In this document: one piece after another, positions 28,532 through 36,419 of the stretch
How positions within the stretch are numbered: the stretch's first letter is position 1
Layout: the number at the start of each line of letters is the position of its first letter
DNA from: Methylocystis bryophila
Lineage (GTDB): Bacteria; Pseudomonadota; Alphaproteobacteria; Rhizobiales; Beijerinckiaceae
Length of the DNA: 64,000 nucleotides
NCBI RefSeq assembly: GCF_027925445.1
Contig: NZ_AP027149.1
Coordinates: 3,484,501 to 3,548,500 of the forward strand
Direction of reading: 5' to 3'
Notes under the pieces: generated by a model
Databases searched by the model: none
Seen by the model: the letters and a program-made list of their open reading frames with translations, nothing else
Told to the model about the DNA's origin: nothing
Translations under genes and position numbers: made by a program

Positions 28532-28813
28532 ATGTCGCAGAACCCCGCCTCCACCGCCTTGTTGCTCGCCTCGGCCCTCGCCGTCGCCACGGCTGCGCTC
28601 GACTCCGCCAGGGCCGAGAAAGCCGAAATGGAGAAATGTTACGGCGTGTCGCTCAAGGGCAAGAACGATTGCGCCGCCGGCCCCGGCACGTCCTGCGCCG
28701 GAACCTCGAAAACCAATTACCAGGGCGACGCCTGGAAATTCGTACCGAAGGGAACCTGCCTCTCGATGACGACGCCCAAAGGCAAAGGCAGCCTCGAGCC
28801 GATGAAGAACTGA
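28532..28813 (+). CDS. bufA1: Bufferin precursor BufA1 (DUF2282)
   Basis: 93 residues from the ATG at 28532, with AAAGGA upstream; the frame runs back to a GTG at 28472 but that lies at the putative transcription start. The signal peptide is ALLLASALAVATAALDSARA. The mature part has the DUF2282 layout: MEKCYGVSLKGKNDCAAG, SCAGTSK, GDAWKFVPKGTCLSM, with four Cys. Bufferins are periplasmic ribosomal peptides whose central Cys are modified by the MNIO enzyme BufB so that they bind copper. All four Cys are kept here, so the peptide still looks like a substrate. The next gene, 22 bases on, is bufC; there is no bufB between them. Confidence 0.88.
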   Translation: MSQNPASTALLLASALAVATAALDSARAEKAEMEKCYGVSLKGKNDCAAGPGTSCAGTSKTNYQGDAWKFVPKGTCLSMTTPKGKGSLEPMKN

Positions 28814-28835
28814 CCTGACGGCGGGCGCGCAGCCG

Positions 28836-29597
28836 ATGAGCGCTCAGGCTTTCGATTATGCGGGCTTCGCGGCGGCCCTCCTCGATCCGGGCCTGCCGCC
28901 ACCCTATGGGTTGCCCGAGCCAGGCTTCGCGATCTATCGCAACAATGTCGTCTTCGGCCTCATCGAGGCGCTCGGGGCCCGTTTTCCCGTATGCCGGCGC
29001 CTGCTCGGCGCGGAGTGTTTCGACGCGACCGCCGCGCTCTATGCGCGTCGAAGGCCGCCGAGGTCGCCAATCCTGCATGAATATGGCGAGGGCTTCGCAG
29101 AATTTCTCGAGAGCTTTCCGCCCTTCGCCGAATTCGACTATCTCGGCGACATGGCGCGCTTCGAGGCGGCGATCACCCGCGCCTATTATTCGGTCGACGC
29201 GGCGCCGCTGGCTCCCTCTGTTCTCGCCCGCCTCACATCTGAGAAATTGGATCGCTCCACACTCTCTCTCCATCCTTCGATCCAAATCGTCTCTTCGAAG
29301 CGCCCCGTCCTGTCGATCTGGCGCGCGCATCAAAGCTGCGAGCGGCCGACAATCGCGTCGCTCGAGCGCGGCGAGGACGCGATGATCCTTCGACCCGATC
29401 TCGATGTGGAAGCGCATCAGCTCCCCCCGGGCGGGCAGGCCTTTCTGACTGCGATCGTCGAAGGGCGCAGGGTCGGAGAAGCGATTGAGCGCGCCCTTGA
29501 GTCGACCGCCGGTTTTGATCTCGCCGCCATGCTGAGCCTGCTCTTCTCATCCCGCGCGATCGTCCACGTTGGCGTCCCGAATTCGGAACCCATCTGA
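28836..29597 (+). CDS. bufC: BufC/HvfC-type DUF2063 protein, partner of the MNIO enzyme
   Basis: 253 residues. The N-terminal DUF2063 domain has FAAALLDPGLPPPYGLPEPG, FAIYRNNVVFGLIEALGARF and FPPFAEFDYLGDMARFEAAI; the C-terminal part (LSIWRAHQSCERPTIASLER, ILRPDLDVEAHQLPPGGQAF) is the winged-helix-like end seen in BufC. In bufferin systems BufC delivers the precursor peptide to BufB, forming a heterodimer with it. A lone bufC directly behind bufA1 therefore implies that BufB is encoded elsewhere. The ATG at 28836 has only a weak ribosome-binding site, which suggests coupling to bufA1. Confidence 0.88.
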   Translation: MSAQAFDYAGFAAALLDPGLPPPYGLPEPGFAIYRNNVVFGLIEALGARFPVCRRLLGAECFDATAALYARRRPPRSPILHEYGEGFAEFLESFPPFAEFDYLGDMARFEAAITRAYYSVDAAPLAPSVLARLTSEKLDRSTLSLHPSIQIVSSKRPVLSIWRAHQSCERPTIASLERGEDAMILRPDLDVEAHQLPPGGQAFLTAIVEGRRVGEAIERALESTAGFDLAAMLSLLFSSRAIVHVGVPNSEPI

Positions 29598-29719
29598 ACA
29601 ATTGATGCGCTCGTCGTCGCGAGGACGCCATGGGGAAATGATCCAGGAGCGACGCCGCACCCTTCGGCGACGCAGATGGCGGCGCGACCGAGCACAGCGC
29701 CGTTAAGAGGAGAAACCAT

Positions 29720-30202
29720 ATGAATTTTTTACGTCGATCCCAGGGCGTCCTCGACGCGATCCCCTCCTTGGTGGCGCTTTTCGTGCGCATCGTCGCGGCG
29801 CATCCTTTCTTCGTCTCGGGACAAACGAAGGTCGACGGGCCGCAGATCGGCGCGACGATTCTGGGTCAGGAGATTTCCTACACGCTCCCGACATCGATAA
29901 GGGACGCAACCTTCGCGCTTTTTGCCCAGGAATATAAAGTGCCGCTGCTCTCGCCCCAGATCGCAGCCTATCTCGCGACAGCGATGGAAAGCGTGCTACC
30001 CATTTTGCTTGTCCTTGGATTGCTGACGCGACTCTCGGCGCTGGGCCTTCTGGCGATGACGCTCGTGATCCAGATCTTCGTCTTTCCCGACGCCTGGTGG
30101 ACCGTGCACGCCTATTGGGCGGCGCTGCTCCTCGTGCTCATCGTGCGCGGGCCGGGAGCGCTGGCGCTCGACCGCCTCTTCTGTCGAGGCGATGATCGCT
30201 GA
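29720..30202 (+). CDS. DoxX-family membrane protein (BufD-like position)
   Basis: 160 residues, four hydrophobic segments (including VALFVRIVAAHPFFVSGQTK, TAMESVLPILLVLGLLTRLS, WWTVHAYWAALLLVLIV) and the DoxX core with GxT/GQTK and ES-P arrangements. The start has AGAGGAGAAACCAT upstream, a strong ribosome-binding site. DoxX genes often close bufferin operons. Its chemistry is unknown; DoxX proteins are linked to redox and quinone-level reactions. The 122-base gap to bufC has no terminator, so one transcript is likely, ending at the hairpin that follows. Confidence 0.85.
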   Translation: MNFLRRSQGVLDAIPSLVALFVRIVAAHPFFVSGQTKVDGPQIGATILGQEISYTLPTSIRDATFALFAQEYKVPLLSPQIAAYLATAMESVLPILLVLGLLTRLSALGLLAMTLVIQIFVFPDAWWTVHAYWAALLLVLIVRGPGALALDRLFCRGDDR

Positions 30203-30215
30203 GGAAACCAAAGGA

Positions 30216-30255
30216 GAAGCCCAGCCTTGGAGCAAAGGCTGGGCTTCCGTTTTTC
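30216..30255 (+). terminator. Rho-independent terminator after the doxX gene
   Basis: A perfect 13-base stem, GAAGCCCAGCCTT (30216-30228) with AAGGCTGGGCTTC (30235-30247), a 6-base loop and then CGTTTTTC. It is the clearest intrinsic terminator in the window. It also lies downstream of the convergent outer-membrane protein gene and may stop that transcript less efficiently. Confidence 0.88.
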
Positions 30256-30301
30256 ACATAAGCGCAGAGCTTCAGAGCTTACTGAGCGCCGGCGCGCCCG
30301 A

Positions 30302-31132
30302 TCAGAATTTAGCGAGAACCGGCGCGGGCGCCGCCCAGTCGAAGTGATAGTTCACGCCGGCGCGGACGATGTTGAGCTGCGGATGGAACCTATAACCCCA
30401 GTTCCAGCCGGAGCCGTTATTGTTCCCGCTATTGCTGAGATCGGCATAGAGATATTCGATCTTCGCCGACCAGTGAGGAGCAAACATCCACTCCAGGCCG
30501 CCGCCGGCGGTCCAGCCGGTGGAGGTGTTGTTGTAGCCCCAGGCCTGGACGCCACCATAGGCGAAGCCCGCCGTGCCATAGACGAGCAGCGTGGGCGTGA
30601 ACAGCCAGCCGGCGCGGCCGCGCACCGTGCCGAGCCAATTGATGCCCAGATTGCCGCCACTGACCGCAGAAACAGGGACCAGATAGCTGCCGCCGACGAA
30701 AGGCGACGGGTAGATAGAGGAATTGCTGGACCCGCTGCTGCTGATGCTCGATCCTTGGAAATCGGTCTCGACGCCGATCACGATCGAGGGGTTGAACTGG
30801 TAGTTGTAGCCGACCTGCGCGCCGCCGATGACGCCGGCCGCCGTGCCTGACTGATTGCCGTTGGAGAGGAAGAACAGGTTCGACGTGGTGGAGCCCGCCG
30901 GGATGCCGCCGAGCGCGTAGGCCGGATCATAATAGACGGAGCCTTGGTTACTAGGGTTGTTGGAATTCCAACCTCCGCCAATGTTCAGACCGCCGTAGAA
31001 GCCGGTCCAGACGAGCGGAGGCGGCGGCGCCACGTAGACCGGCGGGGCCTTGCGCGAGGGGAGATCGGCGGCGAGCGCCGAGCCCATGCCCATCGCCAGC
31101 GCGATGGCGGAGATAACAGCTACCTTTTTCAC
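30302..31132 (-). CDS. Outer-membrane beta-barrel protein (Omp25/31-like)
   Basis: 276 residues from a GTG with AGAGGAGG upstream. The signal peptide (VAVISAIALAMGMGSALAAD) is followed by LPSRKAPPVYVAPPPPLVWT and GFYGGLNIGGGW, the usual opening of alphaproteobacterial Omp25/31/RopB-type barrels. Alternating polar and aromatic strands continue to the C-terminal VLAKF, which ends in Phe, as barrel proteins recognised by the BAM complex do. These abundant proteins stabilise the outer membrane. It faces the terminator after doxX. Confidence 0.9.
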   Translation of the reverse strand: MKKVAVISAIALAMGMGSALAADLPSRKAPPVYVAPPPPLVWTGFYGGLNIGGGWNSNNPSNQGSVYYDPAYALGGIPAGSTTSNLFFLSNGNQSGTAAGVIGGAQVGYNYQFNPSIVIGVETDFQGSSISSSGSSNSSIYPSPFVGGSYLVPVSAVSGGNLGINWLGTVRGRAGWLFTPTLLVYGTAGFAYGGVQAWGYNNTSTGWTAGGGLEWMFAPHWSAKIEYLYADLSNSGNNNGSGWNWGYRFHPQLNIVRAGVNYHFDWAAPAPVLAKF

Positions 31133-31622
31133 TTTCGCCTCCTCTTAGAAAGGGCGGACCAGTCGAGCGCGCCTTGAACATTGGCAGCCTTAGACATGGC
31201 GGCCGCGGCGACTTACCGAGCGACTATGCGCGTCAATAGTGGTTAGCTTCAACTCGAAAAGCGTAGGATAGCTTGCTTTTTATTGATGTGTGATATTTAT
31301 GCAACAGTTCTTGTCTGTCTTGTCTAATCCATATTGCTTGTTCATGTCTCGCCTTACTCTAGAAAACTTTTGCCATCGTCGAGCCAAGATCCGTTGTTCC
31401 GGCGCACGGCCATTTCGGTAGCGCGGGCGCTACGGCGAGAGCGCGATGCGAAAAACCGGGAACCGGTTTTTTGGCGCCAATCGCGCTCTAAAACTTTGGA
31501 ATCGATCATATTTTCTGCGTTCAGGCCATTCCGCCCGAAACGCAGCGTGATCTTGGGCGAGGCTGCCGGCGCTCTATCTGAGGCTCTGACATCGAGCTGG
31601 TTTAACGCGAAAGGAACCCGCC
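31133..31622. other. Long divergent intergenic region
   Basis: 490 bases. The part 31245-31350 is AT-rich (TTTTTATTGATGTGTGATAT and following) and should carry the promoter of the outer-membrane protein gene and its long leader. A palindromic repeat fills 31439-31552. The PLP-enzyme gene then has AAAGGAAC before its start. No small gene was convincing. Confidence 0.5.
31439..31552. repeat. Dispersed double palindromic repeat
   Basis: GAGCGCGATGCGAAAAACCG with CGGTTTTTTGGCGCCAATCG form one imperfect palindrome closing on CGCGCTC; ATCATATTTTCTGCGTTCAG with AAACGCAGCGTGATC form the second. The same two modules occur apart or together at 11156, 27298, 41175 and 44549. Confidence 0.6.
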
Positions 31623-32900
31623 ATGGCCCCGGTGCGCTATCACAAGGCGAAGATTGGCGAGCGCGAGCTGCAGCCGGAGACGCTGATGCTCGGCTATGGT
31701 TATGATCCCAGCCTCTCGGAAGGCTCGGTCAAGCCGCCAGTCTTCCTCACCTCCACTTTCGTCTTTAAGACCGCCGAGGAAGGCCGCGATTTCTTCGACA
31801 TCATGGCCGGCCGGCGCCCGCCGCCCAATGAAGGGCCTCCCGGCCTCATCTATTCGCGATTCAACCATCCCAATCTCGAGATCGTCGAGGATCGGCTCGC
31901 AATTTACGAAAAAGCCGAAAGCGGTCTCGTGTTCGCCTCGGGCATGGCGGCCATCGCCACGACGATGCTGGCCTTCGTGCGGCCGGGCGAGACGGTCCTG
32001 CACAGCCGGCCGCTTTACGGCGGCACGGAAACGCTGCTCTTGAAAACGCTCGCGCCTTTCGGCGTCAAAGCCGTCGGCTTCACGGACGGCCTCGACGAAG
32101 CGAATATTCGCGCCGCCGCGGCGCGCGCCGAGGGCGAGGGGCGCATCGCGATGATCTTCATCGAGACGCCGTCCAATCCGATGAACAGCCTCGTCGACAT
32201 CGCGCTGGTGCGTCGCATTGCCGAAGAGATTGCGCAGCGCCAAGGCTCGCGCCCGCTCGTATGCTGCGACAACACGCTGCTCGGCCCCGTGTTTCAATCG
32301 CCGCTGCGCCACGGCGCCGATCTCTCCTGCTATTCGCTGACGAAATATGTCGGCGGCCACAGTGATCTCATCGGCGGCGCGGCGCTCGGCTCGGCGGAGA
32401 ATTTGAAGCCTCTCCGCGCGATGCGCAGCGCCATCGGCACGCAGCTCGATCCGCATTCCTGCTGGATGCTGGCACGCTCGCTGGAGACGCTGTCGCTGCG
32501 CATGGAGCGGGCAGCCGCCAATGCGTCGATTGTGGCGCGCTTCCTCGCCACGCATCCCAAAGTGGCGCTCGTGCATTACCCGCCCCTGCTCCCCGCCGAT
32601 CATCCAGCGCGGAAACTCATGGAGAGACAATCGTCCTCCGCGGGCTCGACCTTTTCCTTCGACGTCAAGGGCGGGCAGGAAGAGGCCTTCGCCTTCCTCA
32701 ATCGCCTGCAGCTCTTCAAGCTCGCCGTAAGCCTTGGCGGAACAGAGTCCTTGATCTGCCATCCGACGACGACGGTGCATTCGGGGTTGACCGAGGAGGC
32801 GCGGCGCGAGATCGGCATCACGCCGTCGCTCATCCGCATGTCGATCGGCGTCGAGCATCCCGACGATCTCCTCGCGGATATCGCTCAGGCTTTCGGGTAA
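31623..32900 (+). CDS. PLP-dependent Cys/Met metabolism enzyme (cystathionine gamma-synthase/lyase family)
   Basis: 425 residues. Fold-type I PLP signatures: YSRFNHPNLEIVEDRLA, ASGMAAIATTMLAF, RPLYGGTETLLLKTLAPFG, and the cofactor Lys in CYSLTKYVGGHSDLIGGAAL. The C-terminal substrate region has KLAVSLGGTESLICHPTTT with the conserved Ser and Arg-binding pattern. The family includes cystathionine gamma-synthase, cystathionine gamma-lyase, O-acetylhomoserine sulfhydrylase and methionine gamma-lyase; sequence alone does not separate them here. The long DIMAGRRPPPNEGPPG insertion near the N-terminus is typical of a proteobacterial subgroup often called cystathionine gamma-synthase family protein. 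Confidence 0.9.
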   Translation: MAPVRYHKAKIGERELQPETLMLGYGYDPSLSEGSVKPPVFLTSTFVFKTAEEGRDFFDIMAGRRPPPNEGPPGLIYSRFNHPNLEIVEDRLAIYEKAESGLVFASGMAAIATTMLAFVRPGETVLHSRPLYGGTETLLLKTLAPFGVKAVGFTDGLDEANIRAAAARAEGEGRIAMIFIETPSNPMNSLVDIALVRRIAEEIAQRQGSRPLVCCDNTLLGPVFQSPLRHGADLSCYSLTKYVGGHSDLIGGAALGSAENLKPLRAMRSAIGTQLDPHSCWMLARSLETLSLRMERAAANASIVARFLATHPKVALVHYPPLLPADHPARKLMERQSSSAGSTFSFDVKGGQEEAFAFLNRLQLFKLAVSLGGTESLICHPTTTVHSGLTEEARREIGITPSLIRMSIGVEHPDDLLADIAQAFG

Positions 32901-32917
32901 ACGGGAAAGACACGTTC

Positions 32918-33805
32918 ATGACGGCGCTGAGCCAGGACCTGCTTTCGAAGGTTCCGAGCATCGTCTGGATTGCGGTGCTCTGCCTCGTGCTCTTGCTTGA
33001 ATTCAAGCGATGGGGGTCGATGCGGGGTGAGCACCGATGGTGTCACAGCTCTCATCTGATCATGCTTGTCGGCATGATCTACATGTTTTTTGCCATGGCC
33101 TTCGAACGGGAGTGGATGTTCAGAAGCGCGTGGATGACGCTTTATGCGGTGATATGCCTCGTAATCTTGTTCTGGATGATGATCCGGCTGCGCGGCCAAG
33201 GCTCAATCGGCAAGATGTGGATTTCGACCTTCATCCAGCAGGCGGCCATGGTCTATATGTGCTATTCTCCGATGCGCTGGATTCCCGTCGTCAGTTACGC
33301 CTTGGTGTTATATTTCGCTTTCGAGGCGCTCACCCCGCTGATCTCGGCGCCCATGGGGCGTTCGGCGAAGGGCTTAGCGCCGACGCCGCTTTTCTGCTGG
33401 CCAAACCCCAATCAGCTCTGCGCCTTCGTGATGGCGGCGTCGATGGGCTACATGTTTCTGGGAATGCAGCTCAAGGCTAGCCTGAAGGAATCGGAGCGGC
33501 TCGCCCTTCAAACCAACCTTGAACCGGTCGAAGCCAATAACGCGAAACGCGCGGAAGGATCGATGCTTTCGCCTGCATCAGCCTTGGCCGCGGCGACGTT
33601 GGCCGCGTCATCCTCCGCGCCGCCGCCGCCCGCGAACGACCCTGCGCCGTCACGGGTTCAGCCACAGCAGGGAGCTGAGCCCGCCATCCGCAAAGCCTCG
33701 CGGGCTGTCGGTATGTCCCAGGCGCGTCGACCCTTATGGCGATCTCGCGCTCGCGCGCACCCTGTTCATCCGCATGTCCCGAGGCGACATCGTCCGTGGC
33801 GTTGA
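32918..33805 (+). CDS. Polytopic membrane protein of unknown function
   Basis: 295 residues. About six hydrophobic segments occupy residues 10-190 (VWIAVLCLVLLLEF, LIMLVGMIYMFFAMAF, LYAVICLVILFWMMI, YALVLYFAFEALTPLI, AFVMAASMGYMFLGMQL). His and Met are frequent in them, for instance EHRWCHSSHLIMLVGMIYMF, which could suit metal or haem binding; the same trait is seen in DUF5134-like proteins, but I cannot assign it. The last 100 residues are an Ala/Pro-rich tail, then an Arg/His-rich end (RRPLWRSRARAHPVH). It starts 17 bases after the PLP-enzyme stop and may be cotranscribed. Confidence 0.65.
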   Translation: MTALSQDLLSKVPSIVWIAVLCLVLLLEFKRWGSMRGEHRWCHSSHLIMLVGMIYMFFAMAFEREWMFRSAWMTLYAVICLVILFWMMIRLRGQGSIGKMWISTFIQQAAMVYMCYSPMRWIPVVSYALVLYFAFEALTPLISAPMGRSAKGLAPTPLFCWPNPNQLCAFVMAASMGYMFLGMQLKASLKESERLALQTNLEPVEANNAKRAEGSMLSPASALAAATLAASSSAPPPPANDPAPSRVQPQQGAEPAIRKASRAVGMSQARRPLWRSRARAHPVHPHVPRRHRPWR

Positions 33806-33832
33806 TCCAGAATCAGCGGGAAGCATTCGCTC

Positions 33833-34621
33833 TCATGCGCCGAGCATTTTGAGCGCCGCCTCATGCACACGGGGATCGCCGGCGGCGATGATCGCGCCGC
33901 CCTTCGACGCGTCCTCGCCGCTCCATGTCGTGACGATTCCGCCCGCACCGCGAACGATCGGGATCAGCGCGACGATGTCGTATGGGTGAAGCCCCGCCTC
34001 GATCACGAGATCGACATGGCCCGCGGCGAGCGCGCAATAGGCGTAGCAGTCGCCGCCGTAACGAGAAAGTCGCGCTTGCTTCTCGACGCGGCGGAAGGCC
34101 TCGAGGCGCCCTTCCTCGATCAGGAGCGGCGAGGTCGTCATCAGCGTCGCCTCCGAAAGCGCCGCGCAGCGCCGCGTCGCGATCCTGCGCTTCTCGGCGC
34201 CGTCATACCGCGACCAGAAGGCGGCCTCCCCGTCGCCGAAGAAACGTTCGCGCGTGAAGGGCTGGTTCATGAGGCCGTAGACCGGCGCGCCCTTGTGGGA
34301 AAGGCCGATCAGCGTGCCCCATGTCGGAAAGCCGCAAATGAAGGACTTGGTGCCGTCGATCGGGTCCAGCGTCCAGACATATTCGGCGTCGACCCTGCGA
34401 TCGCCGAACTCCTCGCCGACGATTCCGTGCTCGGGGAAGAATTGCTCGATCAGGCGCCGCATCGCGGTCTCCGCCGCGTGGTCGGCTTCCGTCACCGGAT
34501 CGAAATCGCCGGCGGAAGACTTGTTCCGCGCCGAAAGCGCCGTGCGAAAAAAGGGAAGGATCGCCTCGCCCGAAACATGTGCGAGCTCCTCGACGAATTT
34601 TTCGAAATCGACCGCTGTCAT
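33833..34621 (-). CDS. hisN: Histidinol-phosphatase, inositol monophosphatase family
   Basis: 262 residues from the ATG at 34621 (MTAVDFEKFVEELAHVSGEA). IMPase metal sites are present: DPVTEADHAAE, GIVGEEFG, VWTLDPIDGTKSFICGFPTW with the first DPxDGT motif, and GGDCYAYCALAAGHVDLVIE near the C-terminus. The DPIDGTKSF version and the neighbourhood (N-formylglutamate amidohydrolase and cpdR, a conserved rhizobial order) point to HisN, which removes the phosphate from L-histidinol phosphate in histidine synthesis. A longer frame to 34777 is Arg-rich and unlikely. Confidence 0.88.
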   Translation of the reverse strand: MTAVDFEKFVEELAHVSGEAILPFFRTALSARNKSSAGDFDPVTEADHAAETAMRRLIEQFFPEHGIVGEEFGDRRVDAEYVWTLDPIDGTKSFICGFPTWGTLIGLSHKGAPVYGLMNQPFTRERFFGDGEAAFWSRYDGAEKRRIATRRCAALSEATLMTTSPLLIEEGRLEAFRRVEKQARLSRYGGDCYAYCALAAGHVDLVIEAGLHPYDIVALIPIVRGAGGIVTTWSGEDASKGGAIIAAGDPRVHEAALKMLGA

Positions 34622-34804
34622 GCGTCTACCAAAGCCCCCATGCAGTGTGTGATAACCCTTGCCCAAGGAGCGGTGACGAAGCAATTCAGGGACAGGCCCC
34701 TTCCGCTCGTCTCTTTTATCCACGCTGAGGCGACGAAGAACGCTTTTACAGTCGGGCATGCGCCGCGTCACGCGCACGAAATGGGCAAAAGGAGAGCTGG
34801 CTTC

Positions 34805-35755
34805 CTATTCCGCCGCGAGCCGCGCGGGCGGAGCGGCGTCGCCGACGGCGCGCAAGAGCTCGCCAATCGCCTCGCGCAGATGCTCCGCCACGGTTTGGAA
34901 CTGATCATTAGGCTCGAGCCTCGCCTCGTCCATATAGAGGCTGCGCGCAACCTCGATCTGCACGGCGTGCCTGCCCGTCCGCGGACGCCCGTAATGCTCG
35001 GTGATGAATCCGCCGGCATAGGGCCGGTTGCGATGCACGTTATAACCCAAGCGCCGCAGCGTCTCCTCGAGCGCGTCGGCGAGGCGCTGCTCGCAGCTCG
35101 CGCCGAACCGGTCGCCGATCACGAAATCGACGCGGCGCTTCTCGGCCCGCGCGCCCTCACGCGCCATCAGGGTCGGCATCGAGTGGCAATCGATCAACAC
35201 CGCCACGCCGTGCTCCTGGCGCGCGCGATTCATAAGCTCGGCGAGGGCAATGTGATAAGGCTCATAGAGTCCGCCGATGCGTAGGAGCGCGTCGGCGACG
35301 CGCAGCTTCTCGCGATAGATCTCGCGCGCGTCCGCCACGACGCGCGGTATCGTCCCTAGACCCGCGGCGACGCGCAAGGAACGCGAATTGGCGTTCTCCG
35401 GCAGCGCGTCCTCGAACATGCGCTGATCGAGCTCGTAGGGCTCGCGGTTGAGATCGAGGTAAGCCCGCGGAAACTTGGCGCAGAGCATCGGCGCGCCGAG
35501 CGCCGCCGCGGGCTGGAAGAGCTCGTCCACGAAGGCGTCCTCGGAACGGCGCAGCGTGGCGATGTCGAGCTTGGTCGCTTCGAGGAAGCGCGCCGGATAG
35601 ATGCGCCCCGAATGCGGGGAGGAGAACACGAGCGGCGTCGTGGCGTCGCGGGCGGCCAGAAGCGCCAGCGGCTCTCCAAGCTCCGGCTCGACCGGCGAAG
35701 CTCGTCCCGCCTCGAGCGCGCGCTGCAACCGATTCGGCTCGAACTCGCCTGTCAT
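34805..35755 (-). CDS. N-formylglutamate amidohydrolase family protein
   Basis: 316 residues. PLVFSSPHSGRIYPARFLEA holds the PHSG motif, DAFVDELFQPAAALGAPMLC and FPRAYLDLNREPYELDQRMF the middle conserved blocks, and VAVLIDCHSMPTLMA the DCHSM zinc-associated motif; GGFITEHYGRPRTGRHAVQI ends the domain. The family hydrolyses N-formyl-L-glutamate (HutG) or related formyl amides. No histidine-degradation genes are close; the gene lies between hisN and the divergent cpdR. Confidence 0.9.
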   Translation of the reverse strand: MTGEFEPNRLQRALEAGRASPVEPELGEPLALLAARDATTPLVFSSPHSGRIYPARFLEATKLDIATLRRSEDAFVDELFQPAAALGAPMLCAKFPRAYLDLNREPYELDQRMFEDALPENANSRSLRVAAGLGTIPRVVADAREIYREKLRVADALLRIGGLYEPYHIALAELMNRARQEHGVAVLIDCHSMPTLMAREGARAEKRRVDFVIGDRFGASCEQRLADALEETLRRLGYNVHRNRPYAGGFITEHYGRPRTGRHAVQIEVARSLYMDEARLEPNDQFQTVAEHLREAIGELLRAVGDAAPPARLAAE

Positions 35756-35917
35756 GGTTCCTTCGATTTCCTTGTCGCCCGTCCCCGGCGCGACGAAGCG
35801 GCTGGCGCCCCCGGCGGGTTGGCGATAAACTCCGATTAAGGTAACGGCAATCGGCTAGTTTTTCACGCGATTTTTACGAACAGCCCCCTTTATAGGGTAA
35901 ACACCTAGAGGCGCGCG

Positions 35918-36292
35918 ATGACAGACTCCACACCTGCAAAGATACTTCTGGCCGAGGACGACCACGACATGCGGCGCTTTCTGGTCAAAGCGCTGCAGCA
36001 TGCGGGGTTTGTCGTCACCTCCTTCGACAATGGACTCGACGCCTATGATCAGCTCCGGGTCGAGCCTTTCGAATTGCTTCTCACGGACATCGTGATGCCC
36101 GAGATGGACGGCATCGAGCTTGCCCGCCGGGCCACCGAGCTCGACCCGGACATCAAGGTCATGTTCATCACGGGCTTCGCCGCGGTGGCGCTGAACCCGG
36201 ACAATCAGGCGCCGACTCAGGCCAAGGTTCTCTCGAAACCCTTCCATCTGCGCGACCTCGTCAACGAGGTGCAGCGGCTGCTGGCGGCGTGA
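35918..36292 (+). CDS. cpdR: CpdR, single-domain response regulator controlling ClpXP
   Basis: 124 residues, a receiver domain only. Acidic pocket LLAEDDHDMRRFL, phospho-acceptor Asp in ELLLTDIVMPEMDGIEL, switch Thr in IKVMFITGFAAVAL, Lys in AKVLSKPFHLRDLV. The short form ending LVNEVQRLLAA next to N-formylglutamate amidohydrolase and hisN matches CpdR. Unphosphorylated CpdR helps ClpXP reach the pole and destroy cell-cycle proteins in Caulobacter; CckA-ChpT controls its phosphorylation. It is divergent from the amidohydrolase with 162 bases between starts. Confidence 0.93.
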   Translation: MTDSTPAKILLAEDDHDMRRFLVKALQHAGFVVTSFDNGLDAYDQLRVEPFELLLTDIVMPEMDGIELARRATELDPDIKVMFITGFAAVALNPDNQAPTQAKVLSKPFHLRDLVNEVQRLLAA

Positions 36293-36299
36293 GCTGAAA

Positions 36300-36419
36300 A
36301 AAGCCCCCTCCCTGTCCCTCCCCCGCAAGCGGGAGAGGGCACCCTAACGATCAGCCGTCTCGATGAGGCCGAATCCGCCCCCTCTCCCGCGAAGCGGAGG
36401 AGGGCTGGGGAGGGGGGCC
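36300..36419. repeat. Composite palindromic repeat element, copy 2 (inverted)
   Basis: CCCTCCCCCGCAAGCGGGAG followed by AGGGCACCCTAACGATCAGC, then CCCCCTCTCCCGCGAAGCGG and AGGAGGGCTGGGGAGGGG. Read backwards this repeats the plan of 9464-9624: two hairpins around a core with CGTTAGGG. It sits between convergent cpdR and glcF, so it probably serves as a two-way terminator. Confidence 0.7.

Noticed and set aside
33863..35284. 473-residue open frame opposite hisN and the amidohydrolase
   Set aside because: It crosses two well-supported genes and the gap between them, and has charged, repeat-poor composition without motifs.
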